DNA of 64,000 bases, from contig OZ017770.1 in assembly GCA_963969345.1 (NCBI GenBank), positions 1,993,246 through 2,057,245 of the forward strand, read 5' to 3'. This stretch comes from Turbatrix aceti (Eukaryota; Nematoda; Chromadorea; Rhabditida; Panagrolaimidae). Below, in pieces: positions 36,710 to 47,497 of this stretch. The notes below the pieces were generated by a model. It did no database searches. It was not told the origin of the DNA and saw nothing but the letters and a program-made list of their open reading frames with translations. The translations under genes and the position numbers were made by a program. The number at the start of each line of letters is the position of its first letter. The stretch's first letter is position 1.

Positions 36710-39000
36710 ATGGCGACAATTGCAGGTTTGTTTTTGCATGCTGTTTTTTTGCGAATCGGAAAAAAAAACATGACATCACGTACGAGATAGGCGATAGCTG
36801 GCTGGGCTGAATGATCCCGCATTGCCAGCGTTGTAGTTATTGTGATTGTCCTCTTTCTTTTCTGCTTTCTTTTTTAACTTTAGCACAGTCGTTTCAGCCA
36901 TGCCAGAGCGCCTAGATGATACAATTTCAGAAAATATGAGACCCCCATCCCTGTCTACGGATTACTACCAGCTAACCATGTGCTATGGTTACTGGAAGGC
37001 CGGTGTCTTTGACCAGCCGGCTAGCTTCGAACTTTTCTTCCGTAAAAATCCTTTTCACGGAGAATTCACGGTTTTTGCTGGCCTCGAGGATTGCCTGGAC
37101 TTTGTGGAAAAGTTTTCCTTTTCCGACTCAGGTGTGTTTGCAAGATTCTAATTTTTTATCTTATCTATTGCGGTTGTTTTCAGACGTTGACTACCTGCGA
37201 AAGACCCTGCCTGCTTCAACGGAGCCGGCCTTCTTTGACTACCTTTCGGAGTTGAACTGCAGCAAGGTCAAAATCAACGCTGTCAAGGAGGGAACCGTGG
37301 TCTTCCCCAAAGTCCCGCTGATCTCGGTTGAAGGCCCCCTCGCTGTCTGCCAGCTTTTGGAGACACCGTTCCTTAACTTGGTGAATTACGCCAGCCTGGT
37401 TGCAACGAATGCCGCTCGTTTTCGTCAGGTTGCCGGAAAGAATGTCGAGCTGCTGGAGTTTGGTCTTCGACGTGCACAGGGACCGAATGGTGCACTGACT
37501 GCGAGCAAGTATTGCTACATCGGGGGTATGCGTTTTTCTGAGAAAAAAAACGTTCTGTTATACACAATGTTTTGCAGGCTTCGACGGAACATCGAACGTT
37601 CTTGCCGGCAAGCTGTTCAACATTCCAGTCAAGGGGACCCAGGCTCATTCATTTATCTGTTCCTTCACATCCGTCAATGAGCTCAAAATTCGTGATCTCG
37701 TGTCCAAGAAAACCGGCGAACCGGTTGATTTCTTTGAACTCTCCATGGAGAAGCTTCGCTTTATGTGCGCCAGCGTGAGACAGAATCTTGCAAGTTGCCA
37801 CACACGAAAAATGTTTTTCAGGTGCAATGGGGTATCTCGATCCAAGAAGTGTCGGAAGGCGAGCTCGTATCATTTGTAGCCTACGCAATAGCTTTTCCAA
37901 ATGCTTTCCTAGCTCTTATCGACACCTACGACGTTCTCCGAAGTGGTGTGATCAACTTTTGCGCTGTTGCACTGGCTCTCCATGAGCTGGGTTACCGCGC
38001 GCTCGGCGTTCGCATCGACAGCGGGGATCTGAGCTATCTCTCGAAGGAGATCCGTGCTCGCTTTAGATTTATCTCTCTGCTGTTAGTTTTTAAGCACACA
38101 AAAATCGCAAAAATTAATCTTTGAACAATTACAGTGACGAATCTGACCTCGACTGGTTTGAGCACCTCTACATCGTCGCTTCCAACGACATCAACGAGGA
38201 AACGATTACGTCGCTCAACGAACAACTTCACGAAATCAACTCCTTTGGCGTTGGAACGCATCTCGTCACCTGCCAAAAGCAACCAGCCCTCGGCTGCGTC
38301 TACAAGGTTGTGCTTGTCGGCCAAAATTACGCCATACAAAATGTTCGCTTAACACCGCTATTTTTTTGTGCTTGTGGCTTGCTTACTAATCTTGAGTTTT
38401 TGATATTGTTTGGTCAAGTGTTTCTTAATTTGTCCTGTTTTTTCAGCTGGTAGCTGTTTCTGGACAACCAAAGATTAAGCTCTCTCAGGAAGTCGTCAAG
38501 ATTACCATCCCCGGTCGTAAGAAGTGCTATCGGCTCTTCAGCAAGGACGGGTACAGTCTCCTCGATCTCATGATGCTCAGCGACGAACCCCCTCCAGAGC
38601 CGAATGAGCCGATTTTGTGTCGGCACCCTTTTGAGGTTGGTGTACATGCAAAGATTTTAATCAGCACCTAAAATAGGTTCCAAAGCCTTAAATAGGATTT
38701 TTGTTTTCAAAAAACGAGAAATAGCTTACGATGAATTTTTAGGAAGGCAAACGTGCATTTGCCTGCCCGGTGAGCGTCGAGCTACTCCACGAAGGGTACT
38801 GGGCTGACGGCAAGATCATCGGAAAGCTGCCGACCCTGCTGGAAATGAAAGAACGCGTCCAGCAATCTCTCGATCAAATTCGCAAGGATCACCGCCGTCT
38901 CCTCAATCCCACGCCATATAAAGTGTCTGTTTCCGAAAAGCTTTATCAATTCCTCCACACCATTTGGCTGCAAAACGCTCCGATCGGTCAACTCCTTTAA
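36710..39000 (+). CDS. NAPRT: Nicotinate phosphoribosyltransferase
   Basis: Eight exons: 36710-36725, 36898-37131, 37184-37525, 37578-37774, 37822-38081, 38135-38306, 38447-38635, 38743-39000; 555 aa, close to the 530-540 of animal enzymes. It converts nicotinate, PRPP and ATP to nicotinate mononucleotide, the entry step of the Preiss-Handler route to NAD, in the cytosol. Family landmarks in order: TDYYQLTM at the N-terminus, [92 protein letters not shown] and [14 protein letters not shown] 16-nt first exon supplies the start; an in-frame Met after the second acceptor (36900) is an alternative start if that acceptor receives a spliced leader. ATIC follows on the same strand after 439 bp. Confidence 0.95.
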
Positions 39001-39144
39001 TCGTATACTATGCATAGTACTATGGTGACAATATAAACCTACTATTGTAATCGACTATTCTAATCGTTCATCTATCTTTCTCTCTGTGTTAAAAAAAAAC
39101 CAATGAACATTCCATCACTTCCTTTTTTTGTTTCTGTAGACATC

Positions 39145-39150
39145 AATAAA
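39145..39150 (+). terminator. AATAAA poly(A) signal of NAPRT
   Basis: Canonical hexamer 144 nt downstream of the NAPRT stop codon, in the 439-bp gap before ATIC. Confidence 0.55.
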
Positions 39151-39439
39151 TGATTAGTAACATGAAAAAAAAACACCCGAAGATTGTGCAAAAACAGTTT
39201 TGTCAACGAAAAGTCAAGTTGCAGCGTTGCCGTGCAAGCAAGCAGCATGGTTTGTTATTACTTATGGGACATGTACAACAGCATCATGCGATAAACATCA
39301 CACAGCGCGATCATCGTGGGTTGGAAGACGCAAAACCGTTCGCTGGCAAAGCACAACACAACTCACAGTTCTTCACAAAGTTGTTTGTGCGACGTTCTTC
39401 ATTAATTCTTTTTTCTAAATTGTGGCTCTTACCTGCAAG

Positions 39440-42400
39440 ATGACAAAGACTCTAGGTAAGAACCCCTAACCAGCAGCTAACTGTCTACTCCGAATGTTTG
39501 TTACAGCTATTTTGTCTGTTTCTGACAAAACTGGGCTTTCTGACTTTGCCAAGACTCTGGAAAAAGTGGGTTACGATCTCGTGGCATCCGGAGGCACTGC
39601 GAATCTGCTTCGGGAAAGCGGTCTGGCAGTGAGGGATGTCTCAGACATTACTCATTTTGCTGAAATGCTCGGAGGACGAGTGAAGACGTTGCATCCTGCC
39701 GTTCATGCCGGAATACTCGCTCGAACAGAAAAGCCGTCTGACATGGTTGACATGGAAGTGAGATTTATTTTTTACCCTCCTGCAAAAAACGAATACCCAT
39801 TTCCAATAATTCTTATGTTTTTTGTTTTCTTCAGCGAAACAACTTTGATTTGGTTTCCCTGGTTGTGTGCAATCTGTATCCCTTTGCCAAGGCCATCGCC
39901 GATCCCACCTGCGACATCTCGCAAGCCGTCGAGAATATCGACGTCGGAGGAGTCACTTTGATTCGCGCGGCAGCGAAGAATCACTCTCGTGTCACGGTTC
40001 TCTGTGACCCTTCGGACTACGCATCCGTGGCCCGAGAAGTAAGTTTTCTTGTTCCTTTTCTCAAATGGCTACCCGTTCGGAGCCTGATGATGACGCATGA
40101 CGTTACCACCCTTGTCGAAGGAATATAAAGGCAAAACAAGTGTCAAAAAGTTTTTTATCCCTAGAGATAGCAAATCTGTTTTGTCTGAATAGCACAAAGA
40201 CAAAAGTCACTTGTCGTCTGAGCATGCTTACACCCGTTATTTATGGCAACAATTTGTTCTTCAATTTTGAGTAATTTCTTTATATTTTTTCAATTTTGTA
40301 TTTCTCCGTAGACCGTAGCTGGTGTTCAGAATTCATTTGGGATTGTGAACAATGCTCGTTCTTTGGCCGAAATTTTTTCCACAAACCTGTAAGTTGTGTT
40401 TCGTTCACATGAAGTGAGGGAGAAAATTTCTAAACCTCAAGATGTGCATTCGGCTTGAACTCATTTGAATTTAAGCCTATTTAAGGCTCCTGAGATTTCC
40501 ATAAGCCTTTCATAAGTTTTGTCTGTGTATATGCCGAATTAGGAGAAAAGTCGCATTATTTTTGTTTATTTATGAACAATAACAAAAAACAACTTTTTTG
40601 ATTTTTAAATAAGATTTTTTTCTTTTTAGCTTGAGGCCCATGGAAAAGTCTCTGAAGTGAATCGACAACTACTTGCACTCAAGGTAAGCTGATTTTTTTA
40701 TATTACTATGGGGAAAATTTGATTTTTGCTGATTTGCCAAAAATCAAAAAGCTTTTAATATCAGAAATTAATAAAACTGGGTTATAAATTTGTTCATATC
40801 TGTATCAAAAAATTTGAAAGTACTTCGGTTATTCATAATCCGATGCTTTTCATATGCCTTTATTTGTTTGCTTTGAGATTATTGTTTTTCAATGCTTATA
40901 ACAAAACAATCTTAAAATTAAAAACAATATTTTGAACTTTCTTCTTTCAATTATTTATTATTGTGGTCAACACGCCTATCAATTTCTGAACGCTTAGGAA
41001 GCATACTTTTTTACGTTTATCGCTCATAAGAAGAAAAAGGGTTACCCGTAGGCCTGCGGTGACGAGACAGCCAGGCAGCACTTCTGCGTGAAAATGTTTC
41101 AGCTCGATGACGACGCTAGTAAAAATGCTCTCCAAATTGTCCCAAAAACGAACCAATTAAATTTCGTATCGTTTTTTTTTTGAAAAAGTAAAGAGGATTC
41201 ATCGGGGAAAGAGGAGAGTGGCGCAAAACGCATCATTCGCCGTAACTTTTCGGCGATAAAACAAGCATTGCCGTCGAAACAAGGAGAGAGTGTGAGGAGC
41301 GGAGACCGAGCCTACATCCTTTATCGTTAACCGATGCTAACGACGCCGACGACGACGACGACTGCTTGTTTATTCTGATTTTGTTTTGATAGGTCACATA
41401 TATTTGACTGTTGTTCTCTTCCTCCGGCTATTAGTATTCGTTGTGTCGTACTCTCCTGTTGGCACATATCTATCTTCTGTCACGTAACATTCCACAAACA
41501 AATAAGTCGTTCTCAGCAAAGTGCAATTTCGAGTATTTGACAATTTTTTGTCGTTCTATAACACTTTTTGGCTAACAAATGAGCTAAGAGTATCAAACAT
41601 GTCGGTGCGCTTACGCTTACTTGCCTTCTCAACATTTTGTGCAATTTTTTGAGACACTGCACGATACGGCCTGTTAGCAGCTAAGTTATTCACGCTTCTG
41701 TTACGATTCTTCGAGTCTGCATACTTTTTTTATAAACTTGACTGTATCATTTTCAACTCGGTGCCCTTGTCAGTATTTTGAACGTATACAAAAACTACAA
41801 ACATGTCTAGAATCTCGTCTATGGCTAGGTTCCGGCAGGGCGGCATTGCCGATGATGATAGTCGGCGAAGATCAAGGTCCACCAACCGCCTACTCGACAC
41901 CTTCAATAAGAAGACCGGCTTTCTGACAAAGCTTGTAATATTTTGACCTTCAAATTATTTTTTTGACTTGTAGCAAAAAAATCGGGGGCAAAGAGAAAGG
42001 AATTTATTTTGCACAAATACAGAGAATTTTTTTCTGGAGTGCAGTGCACAAAACGGACCTCGTTAAATAATTTATAATTTTTCTTGAATTTAGGCATTCG
42101 AGCACACCACATCATACGACGAATCTATCAGCGGTTACATGCGAAGACAGTTCGGTGGATCATCAGCTAACGGACAACGACAGTTATCCCTTCGCTATGG
42201 AATGAACCCTCATCAAAGCAACGACGCGGAACTGTACTCAATCCAACACGACATGCCCATAAAAGGTGCGTTCATTAATTTAATTTATTTTATTGGCAAT
42301 CTTTTTTTCCAGTCAAAAACATAAAACTTTTTTTTCCCGTTATTTGTTAAGACCAAAAGCCATTAATTTGACTCTTTTTGTGTCCACGTGACCAAATAGT

Positions 42401-45400
42401 TGTCTGGATGAATCGCGTAATTGTAACCCTCGACCTGCTAGAATGCTGGGGATTTTTTTATTACTTTACAGCGGAAATAACGAATACAAAGATTAGGCGT
42501 ATAAAAAAACGTTAAATGGTTTACAGTGCTTAACGGTTCTCCTGGGTACATTAATATCCTCGACGGATTAAATGCATGGCAACTGGTCAGTGAACTTGCG
42601 ACTGCCACGGGTCTTCCTTCTGCGGCTTCATTCAAGCATGTTAGTCCCGCAGGTGCAGCAGTGGGCATCCCACTCAATGAACAAGAAGCCAAGGCTTGTT
42701 TTGTGCACGATCTGCCTCTGGACGCCAAAAAACCATCGCTGGCCGCAGCTTACGCCCGGGCACGAGGTTGGTTATTTTTGGTGCATTTGTTTTCTTTTTT
42801 TTAATTTTCCTTTGTTTTTTCTTTTTTTCTTTTTTTTGAAGAGCAGTATTGGACTATGAATCCAGCAAAGTTGAAACGCTTCACTGAACTCCTTGGTAGG
42901 ATTTGCCGGAGTCACTTGGTTGTCTGCTTTTGGTTTTTTTAGGCTACCGTTTTGTTCTTTGTGTTTTTCTTGTCAGTGCCTGGCTTAGACTGTGACGTCA
43001 TGTCCCAAGAAATAATGCAATTCAACGTACTTTTAGGAGCCGACAGAATGTCTTCTTTTGGAGACTTTATTGCACTTTCCGACAAGTGCGATGAAATGAC
43101 TGCGCGTATCATAAGTCGTGAAGTCTCAGACGGCGTCATTGCGCCTGATTTTGACGACGCAGCCATGAGTCTTCTTGCAAAGAAAAAGAACGGCAACTAC
43201 ACGGTCCTTAAGGTTTGCATGAGACAGACAAGTGGTTTTTTACGTAACGAAAAGTGCATGTTGTAGATTGACCCTAAGTACTTGCCTTCTGAAGACGAAG
43301 TACGCACCGTTTTTGGACTTAAACTAAAGCAAAAACGCAACAACGCTCTTATCAGTCCAGAAATGTTCCAAAACATAATATCAACTAATAAAAATCTGCC
43401 CAAAGCGGCTATCACCAATCTGCTGGTGGCTTCCATCGCTGTAAAGTACACGCAATCAAACAGCGTGTGCTTTGCCTGGCGAGGTCAAGTCATCGGCATC
43501 GGTGCCGGCCAGCAGTCTCGCATTCACTGCACGCGTCTCGCAGGTGAAAAAGCGGCTAACTGGTCAGTTTATACTTTTTTTTAGTTCACACAAACATAAT
43601 TTAAAAAGAGACGCTAGCGTACGTAGCTAGCAAAAAAAGTATACGACAGAGATTTAATGACGTCAACAATCCTTGCAGTAGGTTTTGACGTTCTCCCAAT
43701 ACTTAATTGTGAGGCCGGTACGACAGCCATTTGCACCTCCATCATGCGTTCGGGCAATCGTTTCACAGTCGGTTTTGCCATAGCATTTGAGTCTAAATCG
43801 GGACGCAATGAGCTTGATGCACTTAGCCGAGCACTCGTAATCCTCTGAGCAACGTATCCAGGCTTCTTCTGATTCTTCGCCAATATTACGTCCTGGTTCG
43901 TAGCATTGCTAAAGGTTATTGTAATTCCTTAATAATAACTCAGTGAGAACAAAATACCTTGAATTGCCATATGTTCATCCGAAAATATCCACATCCAAGT
44001 CGACCAAAGTCATCGCGAGAGCATCCTTTCTGGATGCAATCGCTGTCTGCCAGACACATGGCTTTCATGCAATCGCTGTGAAATTCGACTAAAAATAATT
44101 AGCTATACCTTTTGAGCGTTATGTGTTCAAAATTTTAAACTTACTACTATTATCATTGTTGAGAGCGAAGCCATGCGTTGTCTCCAGGATGCACAGTATT
44201 GCTACGAACACAAAAAATAATCGCATTTTTTATTTAATAAATAGTCAAAATTTGTAATAACTTTTCCTTATTACACGGATTCGTGCGTAGTCAAGTTGGG
44301 CAAATTCGCAGAGATTTTGCCAAATTCTAGTGACCATTGAAGTTAGACGATTGCTGGGTATGCTCGATTTTGGGAAACAGCAGTCGACAAACCGAGATTG
44401 AACGAGACCTGAATGAGGCGTTTATCATACGAGAAAATTTACAAGTTGTGATGCAAAGCGCCAAAAAGCGTTATTTATATGATGCACACGTTGTCCGACA
44501 ATGATAAACGTCGCGCCCTCTTTTTAGTATTACTTTTAGTATGGCATGACGTCAAACACAAAGCATCATGAAACTTTAAGACCGCTTAGGATTTATTTTT
44601 ACCCAACAAATGTGGACAGGAAATATAACGGAGAAAATGAAGCGCAATAATAGCCATAATTAAAGTAAATAATAGCCCCGGGCCTTATTCACGCCTATAA
44701 TGGTATATTGATATGGAAAATGTTTGAAGATCACGCTAACCTAGAAGCAGTGATAAATTCGGTGATGCGTCAAGTGACAAGTTCCCGTTCAACGTAAAAG
44801 ATAAGAGTGAATCTGTGGGAGGCATAACTATTTATAACCCGACAAAGCCTCGGCCACGAGCGTGATCGGTCATTGAGACATGATCAGCTGTTGGTCAAGT
44901 GGCTACACTCATTCATTGCCAGACAACGGCGAAAAAAGCGTTGCTGTATTTTTTGTTTGGAAAAAAACGTCACTTGATTGCATGAAAAATTTAGTTTAGT
45001 TTTCTGACGTTTCATGAAAAACAAAAACACAGCCGACTTACTCTCGGGGTTGTCTGAGATTAGTGAACCAAATGATGCCGAAGTGTAGATCAAAGGAAAA
45101 ACTGCAAAAGGACAACGCACCAAAGTTTTCTAGAAAAATAAAACGGACGACAATGAAAAGCGTTTTTTGCACGTTTGACTCAACAAAACAATGGATGACT
45201 TGGCAATTATTTTATTTTTTTTCAGGTGGTTACGTCAACATGAGCGGGTACTGGCACTGCCCTGGAAAGCCAACATTAAACGAGCCGAGAAGTCCAACGC
45301 TATCGACATTCTTGTTTCCGGCGTTCTCGGAACTGAAGTTTCAGTTGAACAGTGGAGTCAGTATTTCACCGAACCAGTCGAGCCCTTTACCCTAGACGAA

Positions 45401-46220
45401 CGACGTGAGTGGCTGGCCAAGCTGTCAGACGTCACGTTGTCCTCCGATGCCTTTTTCCCCTTCCGCGACAACGTCGACTGCGCCAAACAGGTTTGTTGCA
45501 ATGACCTACATGCAGAGTTGTTCGATGCTCACCAAATTGCTCCTGCTCACTGCTCGCTCTTGCTCAGCTCACGAGCGCGAGCGGAGCGAGCGCGAAAAAT
45601 TGGAGTGCTCAATGAGCATGAGCAGAGCGAGCACGAAAAATTGAATTGCTCAAAGAGCGCGAGCAGAGCGAGCAAGAGAAATTTTTAAAATGAGCACTGC
45701 TCACTATAAATTTAGTGCTACAAATACTAAAATACTGGTAATTTCGATCAAAAACACGATGTTGGGGGTATCTCCAAGGAGTATACGGTCTTTCTTTTAG
45801 TGAGGAACTGAATTTTGGCTCAAAATTCACATTTTTATGTGTGAGCCATGTTTGCTCATTGCTCGCTCCTGCTCAACTCACGAGCGTGAGCAGAGCAAGA
45901 GCAGACGATCTGAGAATAAAAGAGCGCGAGCGGAGCGAGCGCGAAAATTTTAGGAACTCAAAGAGCATGAGCAGAGCGAGCACGAAAAATTGAGTTGCTC
46001 AAAGAGCGCGAGCAGAGCGAGCACTGAAAATTGTCGAATTGAACAACTCTGCCTACATGACAACAGGAATGGCAGAGTTTAACGATAATGTATTTTGTAG
46101 TTTGGTGTCAAGTACATTGCCAGTCCTGGAGGTTCGACGCGCGACGACGAAATCATCGAGGCGTGCAACGAGTACGACATGGTTTTGATCCACACAGGAG
46201 TGAGACTTTTCCATCACTGA
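39440..46220 (+). CDS. ATIC: Bifunctional AICAR transformylase / IMP cyclohydrolase
   Basis: Ten exons: 39440-39455, 39507-39757, 39835-40038, 40630-40683, 42094-42265, 42527-42766, 43037-43212, 43267-43562, 45226-45490, 46101-46220; phases join to 597 aa (about 592 in animals). It formylates AICAR and closes the ring to IMP, the last two steps of purine synthesis. The IMP cyclohydrolase domain (about 1-195) has [14 protein letters not shown] and [16 protein letters not shown]. The transformylase domain (about 196-597) has [21 protein letters not shown] with the catalytic Lys-His pair, [29 protein letters not shown] and terminal RLFHH. Intron 4 (1410 bp) holds a candidate alternative promoter, intron 8 (1663 bp) an antisense lysozyme gene, and intron 9 (610 bp) a hAT element. 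The coding sequence is intact. Confidence 0.96.
41731..41736 (+). promoter_or_regulatory. TATA-box candidate inside ATIC intron 4
   Basis: TATAAA preceded by a T run, 67 nt upstream of the ATG of the candidate alternative exon (41803). The spacing suits a short leader. It is a single hexamer in AT-rich DNA, so weak by itself. Confidence 0.3.
41803..41934 (+). CDS. Candidate alternative first exon of ATIC (transformylase-only isoform)
   Basis: An ATG at 41803 opens 44 codons in ATIC intron 4, Arg/Ser-rich at the start ([10 protein letters not shown], then [10 protein letters not shown]). It ends in CTT followed by GTAATA, a usable donor. The exon ends in phase 0, and the next ATIC exon (42094) also starts in phase 0, so joining them preserves frame. 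The product would lack the four exons coding the cyclohydrolase domain and keep the transformylase domain with a new N-terminus. If unspliced, the frame stops three codons later. It is alternatively chance sequence or the start of an unrelated nested gene. Confidence 0.35.
43663..44226 (-). CDS. Invertebrate (i-type) lysozyme nested in ATIC intron 8
   Basis: Three exons on the minus strand: 44226-44145, 44088-43958, 43908-43663; 152 aa. Residues 1-20 form a signal peptide ([14 protein letters not shown] core), so it is secreted. The mature part has the dense Cys pattern of i-type lysozymes: [66 protein letters not shown] and YWENVKTYC. These enzymes cleave peptidoglycan and serve in digestion or immunity. 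In characterised members the catalytic Glu lies in a C..ESGC motif; here that place reads ADSDC, a Glu-to-Asp change. The second catalytic Asp region (SRDD) is kept. Lytic activity is therefore uncertain. The gene lies wholly inside an intron of ATIC on the opposite strand. Confidence 0.85.
44227..45225. other. Remainder of ATIC intron 8 upstream of the lysozyme
   Basis: One kilobase of non-coding DNA between the lysozyme start and ATIC exon 9. It is the likely promoter region of the nested lysozyme. No exon or repeat was recognised. Confidence 0.45.
45513..46051 (+). mobile_element. Non-autonomous hAT-type element B, copy 2, in the last ATIC intron
   Basis: Same 539-bp length and CAGAGTTGTTC / GAACAACTCTG termini as the copy at 30798-31336. 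The 8-bp target-site duplication is CCTACATG (45505-45512 and 46052-46059). It begins 23 bp after the ATIC exon 9 donor and leaves both splice sites untouched, enlarging a probable 63-bp intron to 610 bp. The different target sequence proves independent transposition, and near-identity to the other copy suggests recent movement. Confidence 0.94.
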
Positions 46221-46524
46221 ATGGAGGAAAGATAAACACTGACCACGTAAGGGTTTGTATATGGCATATTTCTACTTTTTTGAGCCAACGCTAGCGACCA
46301 AGGATTGTGGCAGCGCTTGCAATGCGTCAAATGATATTTATAGTTTGTTCAACTGTTTTTTTTACTTGCGATAAATTAAATTGTGTTCTAAAGCCCTGAA
46401 CCCTCCTGCCCCATACACATATGCAACGCGAATAATTTATCAGTTTTATCACTGAATGAGAACAACAAAAACTGAGTCAATGGTCAATGCCAACACCCGA
46501 AAAGCATCAACAAACCAAAACGCC
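46221..46524. other. Convergent 3' region between ATIC and aldo-keto reductase
   Basis: 304 bp shared by two convergent transcripts. No coding potential is recognised. It contains the 3' ends of both messengers; I see no perfect AATAAA for ATIC. Confidence 0.55.
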
Positions 46525-47497
46525 TTACTCAACAAGCCAGGGCTCGCCGCGGATGTAGGGCTTGTTGCAGTTCAGGGTGTCGATGCGCTGCAGATCAAAC
46601 TTGGAGAGCTCAATGTTGATGGCCTGGAAGTTCTCAGCGATACGGCCAGGATTCGATGACTTCGGGATAACGCCTTGGTGGTCTTCCTCCAAAAGCCAGG
46701 CCAGGATGACCTGGGACGACGTAATACCCCTGCTACGAGCGATTTCCGCAATGACAGGTGTCTCGTGCAACTCTTTACGGTTCCGGGCCAAAGGCGAGTA
46801 GCACTGCACGAAGATACTGTTTTCGTGACAGTACTTGACGAGGTCGTCACGCTGGAAGTGAGGGTGGAGTTCAATCTGATTGACGGCCGGCTGCTCGAGG
46901 CCAGCCTCCGTAAACTGGATCATGTGTTTGTCGATAAAGTTAGAGACACCAATCGAACGGATGAGGCCACGATCTGCAAGAAAACAACCCATGATGCGAT
47001 TTTTTTTTGGAACAATGACCAATGACTCACCGCGAAGATTTATCAAAGCGCGCCACATCTCAAGCCGGGTGTTCTTGTTTTCGGGATCATTGTTATCGCG
47101 GGCATCAGCTTTCGGTTGGTGGATAAGAACCAAGTCCAGATAGTCAACCTTCAAAAGCTTCAGCGAATTCTCGACATCATCAACCGTAGCCGGAGAGTTG
47201 TCGGTCATCTTGGGCCAGACCTTGGTAGTGAGGAAGATGTCCTCACGCTTGAGATTATGCTTCGGAAGAAGCTTCTGCAAATAAAGGTGTTTTTTTCCCT
47301 ATGTGTCGACCAATTCTTACCTCAAGAGTCTCTCCCAATTCTTGTTCATTTTTGTAGTACTTAGCGGTATCAAAAAGACGATACCCTGCAGTGAGGGCTG
47401 CATCGATAGCGCTTTCGAAGTTCTCCAGTTTGTAGGTACCCAAACCAATGCGGGGAATTCGCTTTCCGTCATTCAGGACTGCAAAAAGTTGGACCAT
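46525..47497 (-). CDS. Aldo-keto reductase (AKR1-like)
   Basis: Three exons on the minus strand: 47497-47321, 47274-47031, 46973-46525; 289 aa, a little shorter than the usual 310-320. It is a TIM-barrel, NAD(P)H-dependent carbonyl reductase in the cytosol. The catalytic tetrad is complete: Asp43 (LFDTA), Tyr48 (KYY), Lys77 (LTTKVW) and His111 (VLIHQP). Also seen: GLGTYKL at the first strand, SIGVSN, QIELHPHFQ, the cofactor loop IPKSSNPGRIAEN, and the terminal LNCNKPYI. An acceptor-like TTTTAG lies 17 nt upstream of the ATG. Substrate cannot be inferred. Confidence 0.94.

Noticed and set aside
42845..43036. Possible extra ATIC exon (reads [16 protein letters not shown] before GADRMS).
   Set aside because: Splicing exon 6 directly to 43037 restores the conserved [13 protein letters not shown]; the extra segment is intron read-through.
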